A stretch of DNA of 64,000 bases from contig NZ_CP126279.1 of assembly GCF_003234815.2 (NCBI RefSeq), positions 1,116,001-1,180,000 of the forward strand, read 5' to 3'. This document shows positions 51,067 through 59,542 of the stretch, piece after piece. The notes under the pieces are model-generated. The model had not been told where the DNA came from. It saw nothing but the letters and a program-made list of their open reading frames with translations, and made no database searches. The stretch's first letter is position 1. Every line of letters starts with the position of its first letter. The position numbers and the translations under genes were made by a program. Source of the DNA: Curtobacterium sp. MCBD17_035 (GTDB lineage: Bacteria; Actinomycetota; Actinomycetes; Actinomycetales; Microbacteriaceae).

Positions 51067-52092
51067 ATGCAGTACCGCACTCTCGGCCGCACCGGCATCA
51101 AGGTCACCCCGTACGCGCTCGGCGCGATGATGCTCGGGAGTCTCGGCAATCCGGACCGGAAGGAGGGCGTCCGGATCATCCACCGGGCCCTCGACGCCGG
51201 CATCAACCTCGTCGACACCGCCGACCGCTACGGCGACTCCGAGGAGGTCGTCGGCGAAGCGCTGAAGGGCCGCCGCGACGACGTCGTCCTCGCCACGAAG
51301 TTCTGGGGTCCCGTGGACGACGACGTCAACCACCGGGGCGCGTCGCGGCGCTGGATCACCCAGGCGGTCGAGCGATCGCTCCGCCGCCTGCAGACCGACC
51401 ACATCGACCTGTACCAGCTCCACCGCCCGGACCCCGACACCGACATCGACGAGACGCTGTCGGCGCTCACCGACCTCGTGCGGCAGGGCAAGGTCCGCGC
51501 GATCGGGTCGTCCTCGATGCGCGGCTCCGAGATCGTCGAGGCGCAGTGGACGTCCGAGCGCCGCGGGTTCGAGCGGTTCCGCACCGAACAGCCGAACTAC
51601 TCGATCCTCGACCGTGAGATCGAGCGCGAGATCCTCCCCGTCGCCGAGCGCTACGGCATGGGGACCCTGGTCTACAGCCCGCTCGCCGGTGGCACCCTGA
51701 CCGGGCGCTACCGGGCGGGTCAGGACAACGACGTGTTCCGCTCGTCGGTCTCCGGGATGCGGCACTTCCGCGACGAACGTCGCCTCGCCACCGTCGAGCA
51801 GCTCATCACGCTGGCCCAGGAGGTCGGTGTCCCACTCACCCACCTCGCGATGTCCTTCGTGATCGCGCATCCCGGGGTGACCTCCGCCATCGCCGGACCC
51901 CGGACCATGGAGCAGCTCGAGGACACGCTCGCCGGGATCGACGTCGCGCTGTCGGACGAGGTGCTCGACCGGATCGACGCGATCGTCCCGCCCGGCGAGA
52001 GCGTCGGGGCGATGGACATGGTCTACCGCGGCCCGGAGGTCGGCGACCCGGCGCTGCGCCGCCGCCCGGCCGCGGAGCGCTCCGCCGCCTGA
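51067..52092 (+). CDS. Aldo/keto reductase (AKR11/YhdN-like) controlled by TetR
   Basis: 341 aa. The start is QYRTLGRTGIKVTPYALGAM; the catalytic tetrad appears as LVDTADRYGDSEE (Asp, Tyr), VLATKFWGPVD (Lys) and LYQLHRPDPD (His). The cofactor region is LAMSFVIAHPGVTSAIAGPR. NADPH-dependent reduction of aldehydes or ketones is expected. It lies across a two-operator region from the TetR gene, a typical detoxification arrangement in which the substrate or a related compound induces. GTGGAG precedes ATG 51067. Confidence 0.9.
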   Translation: MQYRTLGRTGIKVTPYALGAMMLGSLGNPDRKEGVRIIHRALDAGINLVDTADRYGDSEEVVGEALKGRRDDVVLATKFWGPVDDDVNHRGASRRWITQAVERSLRRLQTDHIDLYQLHRPDPDTDIDETLSALTDLVRQGKVRAIGSSSMRGSEIVEAQWTSERRGFERFRTEQPNYSILDREIEREILPVAERYGMGTLVYSPLAGGTLTGRYRAGQDNDVFRSSVSGMRHFRDERRLATVEQLITLAQEVGVPLTHLAMSFVIAHPGVTSAIAGPRTMEQLEDTLAGIDVALSDEVLDRIDAIVPPGESVGAMDMVYRGPEVGDPALRRRPAAERSAA

Positions 52093-52102
52093 CCGTCCCG
52101 TT

Positions 52103-52172
52103 CTTCCGCGAGATCGCAGTCGTTGCCGGTATCTGCGGCTCCAGAGCGGCAACAACTGCGATCTCGACGAAG
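52103..52172. repeat. Dispersed palindrome, copy B
   Basis: Arms 52103-52128 and 52147-52172 pair at 23 of 26 positions around an 18-nt loop; the shared core is CGAGATCGCAGT. It lies between the convergent aldo/keto reductase and anti-sigma-like genes. Confidence 0.85.
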
Positions 52173-52202
52173 GGGGGGTGACCGGGCCGGTGGGAGCGCT
52201 GG

Positions 52203-53105
52203 TCAGCGCAGCGCGGAGAGGGCGTCCGTCGACGCCGAGTGCGTGGCGCCGTCGCTCGTCGTCCAGGTCACGGTCAGGTCTCCGAGGTCCCCGGTGTCCC
52301 GGTCCGCCGGCGGCCACCACGCGGTCCACAGGCCGTCCCCGACGGTCGTCGTGATCGTCCGGCCTGAGGCGGTGTGGAGGACGACGCCCGTGACGTCCGG
52401 CCCGACCTGGCCGTACGCGCGGCTGATCGCCTGGCCGCCCGATCCGTTCATCTCGGTGCTCTGGACGTTGACCGTCCCGGCGGCGAGCACCGGCAGCGGG
52501 GTCGAGCGGTCGTCGATGAGCTCCCACGACACGACATGTCCGGAGCCGACGAGGCACCAGCGCCGCGCGCCGTCGCCCGCGCTCGACACCACCATGGTCA
52601 GGACCGAGCCGCGGCGGTCGACGTCCGACACCGAGATCCGTCCGGCCGTCGAGGTCGCGTCGGTGCCCACCGACCTCGTGCACTGCTGCGCGATCGCCTC
52701 GATCGACGAGGACGTCGCCGACGGGTGCGAGGGGACCGCCGTCCACGAGGCGATCTCGGCCGTCGACAGGCTCGTCGCGTGTCCCGGCAGCTGGTGGTAC
52801 AGGTCGCGGGCGATCGGCAGGCCGACCACGGCGCCGCCGAGGAGCAGCGCGCCGCCCGCCACGGTGGCACCGGTCGCCCAGGCGGCCCGTGTGACCGGTC
52901 CGCGCCCGGTGCGTGTCGCCGGCATCGGCCGGGAGGCCCGGGACGAGCCCGTCACGCGGACCACCTCCGGCTCGGGGTCGAGTCGGACGATCGCGGCGAG
53001 GAGGCGCTCCGCGCGGTCGACCTCGCTCGGGGTCAGGTCGGTGCGGGGCTCGGTGTCGAGGCCGCCGAGCTCGTGCTCGAGTCGTGTTGCGTGCGGTCGT
53101 GTCAT
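52203..53105 (-). CDS. Anti-sigma factor-like membrane protein
   Basis: 300 aa. A cytoplasmic N-terminus of about 70 residues (DLTPSEVDRAERLLAAIVRL) is followed by one membrane segment (AAWATGATVAGGALLLGGAV) and a large outside domain with two cysteines (QQCTRSV, RRWCLVG) that could form a disulphide. It overlaps the ECF sigma gene by four bases (ATGA). Position, topology and coupling argue for an anti-sigma or sensor role; no ZAS-type zinc motif is visible, so this is inferred. Confidence 0.72.
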   Translation of the reverse strand: MTRPHATRLEHELGGLDTEPRTDLTPSEVDRAERLLAAIVRLDPEPEVVRVTGSSRASRPMPATRTGRGPVTRAAWATGATVAGGALLLGGAVVGLPIARDLYHQLPGHATSLSTAEIASWTAVPSHPSATSSSIEAIAQQCTRSVGTDATSTAGRISVSDVDRRGSVLTMVVSSAGDGARRWCLVGSGHVVSWELIDDRSTPLPVLAAGTVNVQSTEMNGSGGQAISRAYGQVGPDVTGVVLHTASGRTITTTVGDGLWTAWWPPADRDTGDLGDLTVTWTTSDGATHSASTDALSALR

Positions 53106-53812
53106 CGTCGTGCCTTCCGGTCGAGGCGGAGTGCGGTCATCGCGGTGGGGGAGTCCGGGTGGTCGGGGCCCGGATCCGCGTCGGGGGTGGGCCAGCTGGC
53201 GAACGGGTGCGGGGCCTCCCGGCCGGTGTCGGGGGTGGGCCAGATGGCGGCGGGCGGCTGGGCCTCCCGGCCGGTGTCGGGGTGCGTGGCGGCGGCCGGT
53301 GCCGTCGACGATCCGCGTCGCTCGCCCTCGTCGGAGTCGCGGAGCACCGCTGCCAGGCGGCGTCGGGCGCGACTGGCGCGCATCGAGTAGGCCGCACGGC
53401 TGATGCCGAGGACGGCGGCGGCTTGCGCTCCGGTCATGCCCTCCCAGACCTGCAGGGCCAGGGCCTCCTGGTCGAGCTCGTCGAGCGAGCGCCACGCGAG
53501 GGCGAGGTCGTGCCGACGTTCGAGCGCCGCGATCGGGTCGTCGCTCGGAACCGCGACCGATGCCTCACCCTGCACCCGGACGGCGAGTCCGGTCCGACGT
53601 CCGGCGCTCCGGGCGGCGTTGAGCATGACGTTCCGCGCCGTCCGGTAGAGCCAGGGGAGCGGTGCGACGAGCATCTCGTCCTGCCGGCGCCACGCGGCGA
53701 CGAAGGTCTCGGACACGACGTCGTCCACGGCCGCCGGGTGCGCTCGTCGACGGACGAACCGCAGCACCGCGGGGTAGTGGAGCCGGTACAGCTCGGTGAA
53801 TGTGGGGTCCAC
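53102..53812 (-). CDS. ECF-type RNA polymerase sigma factor
   Basis: 236 aa. Region 2: LYRLHYPAVLRFVRRRAHPA, VDDVVSETFVAAWRRQDEML. Region 4: WRSLDELDQEALALQVWEGM, AQAAAVLGISRAAYSMRASR. The region 4 helix-turn-helix ends near residue 165. The last 60 or so residues are an odd tail of 16-aa repeats (PDTGREA...WPT) encoded by a 48-bp tandem repeat. GTG 53812 has AAGGAG at good spacing. It is coupled to the membrane protein gene that follows, the usual sigma/anti-sigma order. Confidence 0.9.
   Translation of the reverse strand: MDPTFTELYRLHYPAVLRFVRRRAHPAAVDDVVSETFVAAWRRQDEMLVAPLPWLYRTARNVMLNAARSAGRRTGLAVRVQGEASVAVPSDDPIAALERRHDLALAWRSLDELDQEALALQVWEGMTGAQAAAVLGISRAAYSMRASRARRRLAAVLRDSDEGERRGSSTAPAAATHPDTGREAQPPAAIWPTPDTGREAPHPFASWPTPDADPGPDHPDSPTAMTALRLDRKARR
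53180..53275 (-). repeat. 48-bp tandem repeat in the sigma factor tail
   Basis: Units 53180-53227 and 53228-53275 share a 48-bp period, with a partial third unit starting at 53276. Each contains GTCGGGGGTGGGCCAG near the start and GGCCTCCCGGCCGG near the end. They encode 16-aa repeats, so the sigma tail could vary in length by slippage or recombination. Confidence 0.85.
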
Positions 53813-53932
53813 GGGACTCCTTCGGATCGGTGGTCACCCTGGATGTGTCCGGCACGCCCCAGTGTGCAACCGCTACCGCCCCGTCTGGCCGCCGAGTGTG
53901 TACGACGCGCGACGGGGAGGGACGGCGCCCGC

Positions 53933-55375
53933 CTATCCGGCCGAGGACGGCGGCGCCTCCTGGGTCGCCAGGACCGAGTGCCGCCGTGAGTACCCGAAGT
54001 AGACCCCGAGACCGATCGCGAACCACACGCCGAACCGCACCCACGTCTCCCACTGGAGGAACGTCACCAGCCACAGGGACGCCATCACCCCGATCACGGG
54101 CACGACGGGCATGAGCGGCAGTCGGAACTGGCGGGGGATCTCTGGACGCCGGTAGCGGAGGACCACCACGGCCGAGCAGACCACGACGAAGGCGAGCAGG
54201 ATGCCGATGTTCGTCAGCTCCGCGACGGTGCCGATCGGCAGCAGCCCCGCCAGGACCGCCGCCGCCGCGCCCGCGATCCACGTCACGCGCGTCGGGACGT
54301 GTCGCTTCGGGTCCGTCTTGGCGAACCACGCGGGCAGCAGGCCGTCGCGGCTCATCGAGAACCACACGCGCGAGACCCCGAGCAGGAACGTCAGGAGCAC
54401 CGTGACGATGCCGATGATCGCGCCCACGGCGATGACGTCCGCCACGCCCCCGAGCCCGACCGACGCGAACGCGGTCGCGAAGCCCGACGCCGGGTCGATC
54501 TCCGTGTACCGCTGCATGCCCGTGAGCACCAGGGTGGCCAGCACGTACAACACCATGGCGATCCCGAGCGACAGCAGGATCGCCTTCGGCATGTGCTTCC
54601 GCGCGTCCTTCGACTCCTCCGCCGCGGTGCTCATGGCGTCGTACCCGAACACCGCGAAGAACACGGTCGCCGCCCCGGTCATCACCCCGCCGAAGCCGTG
54701 CGGGAAGTACGGATGGTAGTTCGCCGCCCGGATGTGGAAGACGCCGAGCACGACGATGAGCACGACGAGTGCGACCTTGATCCCCACCGCCACGAACTCG
54801 AACCGCGCTGCACTCCGAATGCCCCGGGTCAGGACGAACGCCGTGAGCAGACAGAGTGCGATCGCGAACACGTCGACGACGTGGCCGTGCCCCGTTCCCG
54901 GGGCGCCGAGCATCCACGCCGGGAGGTCGAGACCCACCTGCCCGAGCAGGAACCCGACGTACCCCGAGATGCCGATCGCGACCACCGCCACGATCGCCGT
55001 GTACTCGAGGAGCAGGTCCCAGCCGATGAACCAGGCGACGAGCTCGCCGAGCACCGCGTAGCCGTACGTGTAGGCGCTGCCGGCCTTCGGGATCATCCCC
55101 GCGAACTCGGCGTACGACAGCGCTGCCGCCGCGCTCGCGACCCCGGCGACGAGGAACGAGATGAGCACCGCGGGTCCTGCCGTCTGGTGCGCGACCTGGC
55201 CCGCGAGGGTGAAGATCCCCGCGCCGATGATGCCGCCGACGCCGATCGCGGTGAGCTGCCAGAGGCCCAGGTGGCGAGCGAGACCGCCGGGCGGGGACCC
55301 CGCGCCCGGATCGTCCTCGACCTGGTCGATCGGCTTGCGGCGGAACAGGTCGCGCCGCGCTGACGTCGTCGTCAC
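53933..55375 (-). CDS. APC-superfamily amino acid permease
   Basis: 480 aa with about 12-13 helices. The amino acid permease signature is at the N-terminus: LGLWQLTAIGVGGIIGAGIF, TLAGQVAHQTAGPAVLISFL, and AALSYAEFAGMIPKAGSAYT. The pattern fits the cationic amino acid transporter (CAT/YfnA) branch. The GTG at 55375 gives a basic N-terminus RRDLFRRKPID before helix 1. No enzymes nearby suggest a substrate. Confidence 0.88.
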   Translation of the reverse strand: MTTTSARRDLFRRKPIDQVEDDPGAGSPPGGLARHLGLWQLTAIGVGGIIGAGIFTLAGQVAHQTAGPAVLISFLVAGVASAAAALSYAEFAGMIPKAGSAYTYGYAVLGELVAWFIGWDLLLEYTAIVAVVAIGISGYVGFLLGQVGLDLPAWMLGAPGTGHGHVVDVFAIALCLLTAFVLTRGIRSAARFEFVAVGIKVALVVLIVVLGVFHIRAANYHPYFPHGFGGVMTGAATVFFAVFGYDAMSTAAEESKDARKHMPKAILLSLGIAMVLYVLATLVLTGMQRYTEIDPASGFATAFASVGLGGVADVIAVGAIIGIVTVLLTFLLGVSRVWFSMSRDGLLPAWFAKTDPKRHVPTRVTWIAGAAAAVLAGLLPIGTVAELTNIGILLAFVVVCSAVVVLRYRRPEIPRQFRLPLMPVVPVIGVMASLWLVTFLQWETWVRFGVWFAIGLGVYFGYSRRHSVLATQEAPPSSAG

Positions 55376-55440
55376 GCGTTCATCCTGTCACTCTGCTCAG
55401 CCGTTGGCGCCCCCGGCCCCGATCCCGCGGCATTCGTGGG

Positions 55441-55516
55441 TGGTCGGCGGCCGGTGGCCGGTGGCCGGTGGCCGGTGTTCGGTGGCCGGCGGCCCGTGGC
55501 CTGTGGCCGGTGGCCC
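55441..55516. repeat. GGCCGGT heptamer repeat tract
   Basis: A run of GGCCGGT units, several exact and others with one change (CGTGGCC, GTTCGGT), fills the gap between the amino acid permease and PHP genes. The small changes suggest an old slippage tract. Confidence 0.8.
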
Positions 55517-55540
55517 TCGGACGGCGGGGGCGGACGGCCG

Positions 55541-56569
55541 TCAGGCCTGCGGATGCGCCCAGGCCAGGAGGCGCTCCACCGGCCACGTCGTCACGATGCG
55601 GTCGGGCGGCACCCCGTTCTGCGCCGCCCGCTCCGCCCCGAGCCGCAGGAAGTCGAGCTGTCCGGGCGCGTGTGCGTCGGTGTCGATGCTGAACAGACAG
55701 CCCACCTCGAGCGCGAGCTGGATGAGGTCGTCCGGCGGGTCCTGTCGCTCGGGTCGGCTGTTGATCTCGACCGCGACGTCGTGCTCCGCGCACGCCTCGA
55801 ACACCGCACGCGCGTCGAACGTCGACTGCGGGCGCTCGCCGCGGGACCCCTGCACGAGGCGGCCGGTGCAGTGCCCGAGGACGTTCGTGTGCGGATCACG
55901 AATGCCGCCGAGCATGCGCTCCGTCATCGTGCGGCGGTCAGCGCGGAGCTTCGAGTGCACGCTCGCGACGACGACGTCGAGCCGGTCGAGCATCGCCGGG
56001 GTCTGGTCGAGCGTGCCGTCCTCGAGGATGTCGACCTCGATCCCGCTGAGCACCCGGACGTCGGGGTGGTCCGCCCGGACGTCGTCGAGCACGCCGAGCT
56101 GTTCGGTCAGGCGCTCGGCGGTCAGACCGTGTGCGACGGTCAGGTTGGGCGAGTGGTCGGTGAGCGCGATGTACTCGCGCCCCAGGGTCCGCGCCGCCTC
56201 GACCATGAGCGCGATGGGCGTGCCGCCGTCCGACCACTCACTGTGGCAGTGCAGGTCGCCGCGCAGGTCGGCCAGGAGGCCCGCCCCGGCTTCGCTCGTC
56301 GTCTCGCGTTCCCGGTCGCGCAGGGCCTGCAGGTAGTCGGGCACGCGGCCCTCGAGCGCCTGGCCGATCACCTCGAGGCTGCGGGAACCGACCCCCTTGG
56401 TGCGGGCGAGTGCGCCGGAGCGGAGCCGGGCCTCCAGATCGTCGTCGGACCGACCGGCGATCGCGGCGGCCGCCGTGCGGAACGCCTGCACCTTGAACGA
56501 CGGAGCGAGGTCCCGTTCGAGCCAGAAGGCGATCTCCTGCAGGGCGTCGACGGGGTGCACGCCGTCCAT
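55541..56569 (-). CDS. PHP-domain protein (PolX C-terminal-like phosphoesterase)
   Basis: 342 aa. The first 90 residues form a helix-hairpin-helix-rich DNA-polymerase-X-like region (FKVQAFRTAAAAIAGRSDDD, ALARTKGVGSRSLEVIGQAL). The PHP metal domain has DLHCHSEWSDGGTP (His107, His109), YIALTDHSPNLTVAHGL, LSGIEVDILEDG and VVVASVHSKL, with a final SIDTDAHAPGQLDF. It lacks the polymerase fingers. Similar stand-alone proteins are thought to be DNA repair nucleases or phosphatases. The ATG at 56569 has only a weak upstream ribosome site. Confidence 0.85.
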   Translation of the reverse strand: MDGVHPVDALQEIAFWLERDLAPSFKVQAFRTAAAAIAGRSDDDLEARLRSGALARTKGVGSRSLEVIGQALEGRVPDYLQALRDRERETTSEAGAGLLADLRGDLHCHSEWSDGGTPIALMVEAARTLGREYIALTDHSPNLTVAHGLTAERLTEQLGVLDDVRADHPDVRVLSGIEVDILEDGTLDQTPAMLDRLDVVVASVHSKLRADRRTMTERMLGGIRDPHTNVLGHCTGRLVQGSRGERPQSTFDARAVFEACAEHDVAVEINSRPERQDPPDDLIQLALEVGCLFSIDTDAHAPGQLDFLRLGAERAAQNGVPPDRIVTTWPVERLLAWAHPQA

Positions 56570-56640
56570 CCTGCTCGTCCGCGCGTCCCGGCGTCCCGGG
56601 CGTCCGGCGTCCCGCTCGCCGGGTGGCCGGCACCCGACCG

Positions 56641-56709
56641 TTCCGACGAGATCGCAGTCGTCGTCGTTCCGACGCCGGTCAGAACGGCAACGACTGCGAT
56701 CTCGCGGAA
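56641..56709. repeat. Dispersed palindrome, copy C
   Basis: Arms 56641-56669 and 56682-56709 pair with one bulge and two mismatches around a 12-nt loop; the core GAGATCGCAGTCG is as in copies A and B. It lies between two minus-strand genes, after the KbaZ gene. Confidence 0.85.
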
Positions 56710-56741
56710 GGGGGAGCGGGGGAGCGGCCGGCGGTCAGCGG

Positions 56742-58022
56742 TCAGCCGACGCTGTGCCCGCAGGCCGCCGCGTAGTCGCGGAGGACCTCTCGCACGGCGT
56801 CGACCGCGAGGGCCTCGGGCTCCGGCGCCAGCACGCCCTGCCGCACCCGCGTGAACTGCTTCGGCAGGAACTGCCCGATCAGCGGCTCGGGGATCCCGGA
56901 CGCGGTCAGGTTGGTGAACAACCGGTCGACGCGCTCCTCGACCTCGGGCGAGGCCCAGTAGTAGCGGATGCGGTCGCTGTAGCTGTACCGGCGGGCGATG
57001 CGCTGCTCCTCGGCGTCGCCCTCGTAGTAGTGCTCCCAGTACCCGGGATCGGCGACCATCCGCTCGTCCATGAACGCGACGAGGTCGGAGCGCTCGCCGG
57101 CGGGCACGAGTTCGTCCTCGATCGCGGCGAGGGCGAACAGGGCCTCGCGCAGGGCGAACGTCAGCCCCGGCCCGACCTTGAGCACGGCCCAGTGGTCCTC
57201 GACGAGCTCGGTCAGGTGGCCGCGGGTCTGGTAGTCGGTGCTGTGCGCCTCGAACACCATGTCGGGCTCGTCGTCGAGGACCCGCTGCAGCTGCTGCGTG
57301 GCCGTCCGGTCGTAGTCGATCACCTTGAGGTGGTCGAACTCGACGCCGGGCTGCACGACGAGTGCGACGACCCGCGGCCACACCGCGTCGAGGCCGCGGT
57401 CGCGCAGGGCGCCCCGGTGGGCGTCGAGGGTCTCGCGTGCGGCCCCGGGACTCGTCGGCTGGAGCGCGCCGAGGGTCTCGTGCGCGCCTCCCGGCACGGG
57501 CACCTCGGTGCCGATCACGTACACGGGCGGTTCGCCGTCGGCCGGCCGGGCGGCCTCGGCGATCGCGATGAGCCGGGCCGCGCGTTCGGCGACGACGGCG
57601 TCGGGCAGGGGCGTGGGGTCGCCGTCGAGCCGCATGCTGCAGTCGATGTGGAGTTTGGCGTACCCGGCGGCGGCGTACGCGGCGACGAGGTCGTCGGCCT
57701 TCGGCATCGCCTGATCCGGCGTCTCACGCTGCCACCGGTTCGGCCCGAGGTGGTCCCCGCCGAGCACCAGGCGGTCGCGGGGGAAGGACTCCTCGTCGGC
57801 GAAGCCGAGCACCTGGTCGCGGAACTGCTCCGGCGTGAGCCCCGTGTACCCGCCGAACTGGTCGACCTGGTTCGAGGTCGCCTCGATGAGCAGGACGGAG
57901 CCGTCCTCGAGGGCCTGCCGCATCGACGCCCGCAGCACGAGGGGGTGCGCGGAGCAGACGGAGGTGATCCCGACGGTGTCGCCGCCGCGGTGCCGACGGA
58001 CGATGGCTTCGACCTGGTTCAT
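56742..58022 (-). CDS. D-tagatose-1,6-bisphosphate aldolase non-catalytic subunit-like (GatZ/KbaZ family)
   Basis: 426 aa. The barrel begins VGITSVCSAHPLVLRASMRQ. Typical segments are LLIEATSNQVDQFGGYTGLT, LVLGGDHLGPNRWQRE, AKLHIDCSMRLDG, VYVIGTEVPVPGGA, and KVGPGLTFALREALFALA. In enterobacteria GatZ/KbaZ supports the aldolase subunit GatY/KbaY, which is not in this window. Some stand-alone members act differently, so the role is uncertain. It lies downstream of the GH4 gene in the same direction and points to galactose or galactitol breakdown through tagatose phosphates. Confidence 0.88.
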   Translation of the reverse strand: MNQVEAIVRRHRGGDTVGITSVCSAHPLVLRASMRQALEDGSVLLIEATSNQVDQFGGYTGLTPEQFRDQVLGFADEESFPRDRLVLGGDHLGPNRWQRETPDQAMPKADDLVAAYAAAGYAKLHIDCSMRLDGDPTPLPDAVVAERAARLIAIAEAARPADGEPPVYVIGTEVPVPGGAHETLGALQPTSPGAARETLDAHRGALRDRGLDAVWPRVVALVVQPGVEFDHLKVIDYDRTATQQLQRVLDDEPDMVFEAHSTDYQTRGHLTELVEDHWAVLKVGPGLTFALREALFALAAIEDELVPAGERSDLVAFMDERMVADPGYWEHYYEGDAEEQRIARRYSYSDRIRYYWASPEVEERVDRLFTNLTASGIPEPLIGQFLPKQFTRVRQGVLAPEPEALAVDAVREVLRDYAAACGHSVG

Positions 58023-58146
58023 GTCGTGGGGTTCCTTCCAGCGCGGTGAGCGCGATCCGTGGTCGACGACGGGACGTCGACCGGGAACGGGTGCATCGGG
58101 ACCAGCATGGCGGTTCCCGACGCACCCGATGGTGGTGCGGCGGCGA

Positions 58147-59445
58147 TCAGTGGAGACGCAGCGCCTGTGGGATCCGGTCGCCGTGCGCCTCGAGCAGCTC
58201 GTCGCACATCGCGTGGATGTCGTCCAGGCTCAGTGACGCGGCGGCGTTCGGGTCGAGCATCGCGGCGTGGTACACGTGGTCGCGGTCGCCCTCGAGGACG
58301 GCCTTGACCGTGAGTTCGACGACGTTGAGGAACGTCCGGTTGAGCGCGACGAGCTGCGCGGGCAGTGCGCCCACGGACTGCGGGTGCAGGCCGTCGGCGT
58401 CGACCGTCGCGGGGACCTCGATCGCGCACTCGTCGGGGAGGTTCGCGATCTTGCCGTTGTTCACGACGTTGACGTACAGGTCCGTCGGCTGACCGGTCAC
58501 CTGCGCGCGGATGTACTCCGACGCCATCTCCGAGGTGGGCTCGAGCGTGAGTTCCCCGCCGCCCTCGAGGATGTGCTTCGTCTCGTCGAGCTCGTCGAGG
58601 TTCTCCTCGGAGCGGCGCAGGTACTCGCCGACCGGGATGCGGAACCGATCGATCGCGGCGTCGTCGTGCATGAGCCACGGCACGTACTCGGCCGAGTGCT
58701 CGCTCGACTCGGTGGGGAAGTACCCGAACCGGCGGAAGATCTCGACGCGCACGCGGCGCTGCAGCTCCGGGTCGGCCTCGACGACCTCGCGGAGGCGCGG
58801 GTACAGGTCCTCGCCGTCGCGGCTGAACCGGAGGACGAACGCCTGGTGGTTGAAGCCGGCGGTGACGTACTCGATCTCGTCCTGCGGAACGCCGACGAGC
58901 TCGGCGAGCTGGCGGTGGGTGTCGCGCACGGAGTGGCACAGGCCGACGACGCGCTGGAAGGGCGTGCTCGCCGCGACGGCCCACGGCAGCATCGCCATCG
59001 GGTTGCTGTAGTTGAGGAGCGTGGAGTCGGGCGCGACCTCGGCGAGGTCGTTCCCGATGCCCTGGAGCACGGGGATGGTACGGAGGCCGCGGAAGATGCC
59101 GCCGACGCCGATCGTGTCGCCGATCGTCTGACGCAGCCCGTACTTGGCGGGGATGTCGAAGTCGAGGCGGGTCGCCGCGTACCCGCCGACCTGGATCTCG
59201 TTGATGACGAAGTCGGCACCCTCGAGCGCGGCGCGTCGGTCGATGTCGGAGCTGATGCGCGCGCCGGCTCCGGCCAGGTCGGACACCCGGCCGGCCAGGG
59301 CCTCGGCGTACCCGAGCCGCTCGGCGTCGATGTCGTGGAGCGACAGCTCGAGCTGTCCCTGGAGCTCCGGGTAGGTGCACAGATCGGTGACGACGTTGCG
59401 GGTGAACTCGACGCTCCCGGCGCCGATGAAGGCTACTTTGACCAC
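58147..59445 (-). CDS. GH4-family alpha-galactosidase
   Basis: 432 aa, NAD+- and Mn2+-dependent glycosidase. The Rossmann start is VKVAFIGAGSVEFTRNVV. The family 4 motif is NYSNPMAML, the metal ligands are Cys169 in GLCHSVRDTHRQLAE and His199 in AGFNHQAF; CHSV is typical of the MelA alpha-galactosidase branch. GTG 59445 has AGGGTGAG upstream. It shares a transcript with the KbaZ gene, and a DeoR-type operator lies directly upstream. It would cleave imported alpha-galactosides in the cytoplasm. Confidence 0.87.
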   Translation of the reverse strand: MVKVAFIGAGSVEFTRNVVTDLCTYPELQGQLELSLHDIDAERLGYAEALAGRVSDLAGAGARISSDIDRRAALEGADFVINEIQVGGYAATRLDFDIPAKYGLRQTIGDTIGVGGIFRGLRTIPVLQGIGNDLAEVAPDSTLLNYSNPMAMLPWAVAASTPFQRVVGLCHSVRDTHRQLAELVGVPQDEIEYVTAGFNHQAFVLRFSRDGEDLYPRLREVVEADPELQRRVRVEIFRRFGYFPTESSEHSAEYVPWLMHDDAAIDRFRIPVGEYLRRSEENLDELDETKHILEGGGELTLEPTSEMASEYIRAQVTGQPTDLYVNVVNNGKIANLPDECAIEVPATVDADGLHPQSVGALPAQLVALNRTFLNVVELTVKAVLEGDRDHVYHAAMLDPNAAASLSLDDIHAMCDELLEAHGDRIPQALRLH

Positions 59446-59465
59446 GCGCTCACCCTGGCACGTGC

Positions 59466-59480
59466 TGCGCGTTGTGTGCA
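59466..59480. promoter_or_regulatory. Putative DeoR operator of the GH4-KbaZ operon
   Basis: TGCGCGTTGTGTGCA lies 20 bp before the GH4 start and is the complement, with one change, of the operator at 23943-23957. Additional GCGCA half-sites follow at 59486-59515. Confidence 0.65.
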
Positions 59481-59542
59481 ATGAATGCGCAAGAACTGCG
59501 ACGCGAACTGCGCGAAGCGGCGGCGGGCGCCATGGGTCGGGA

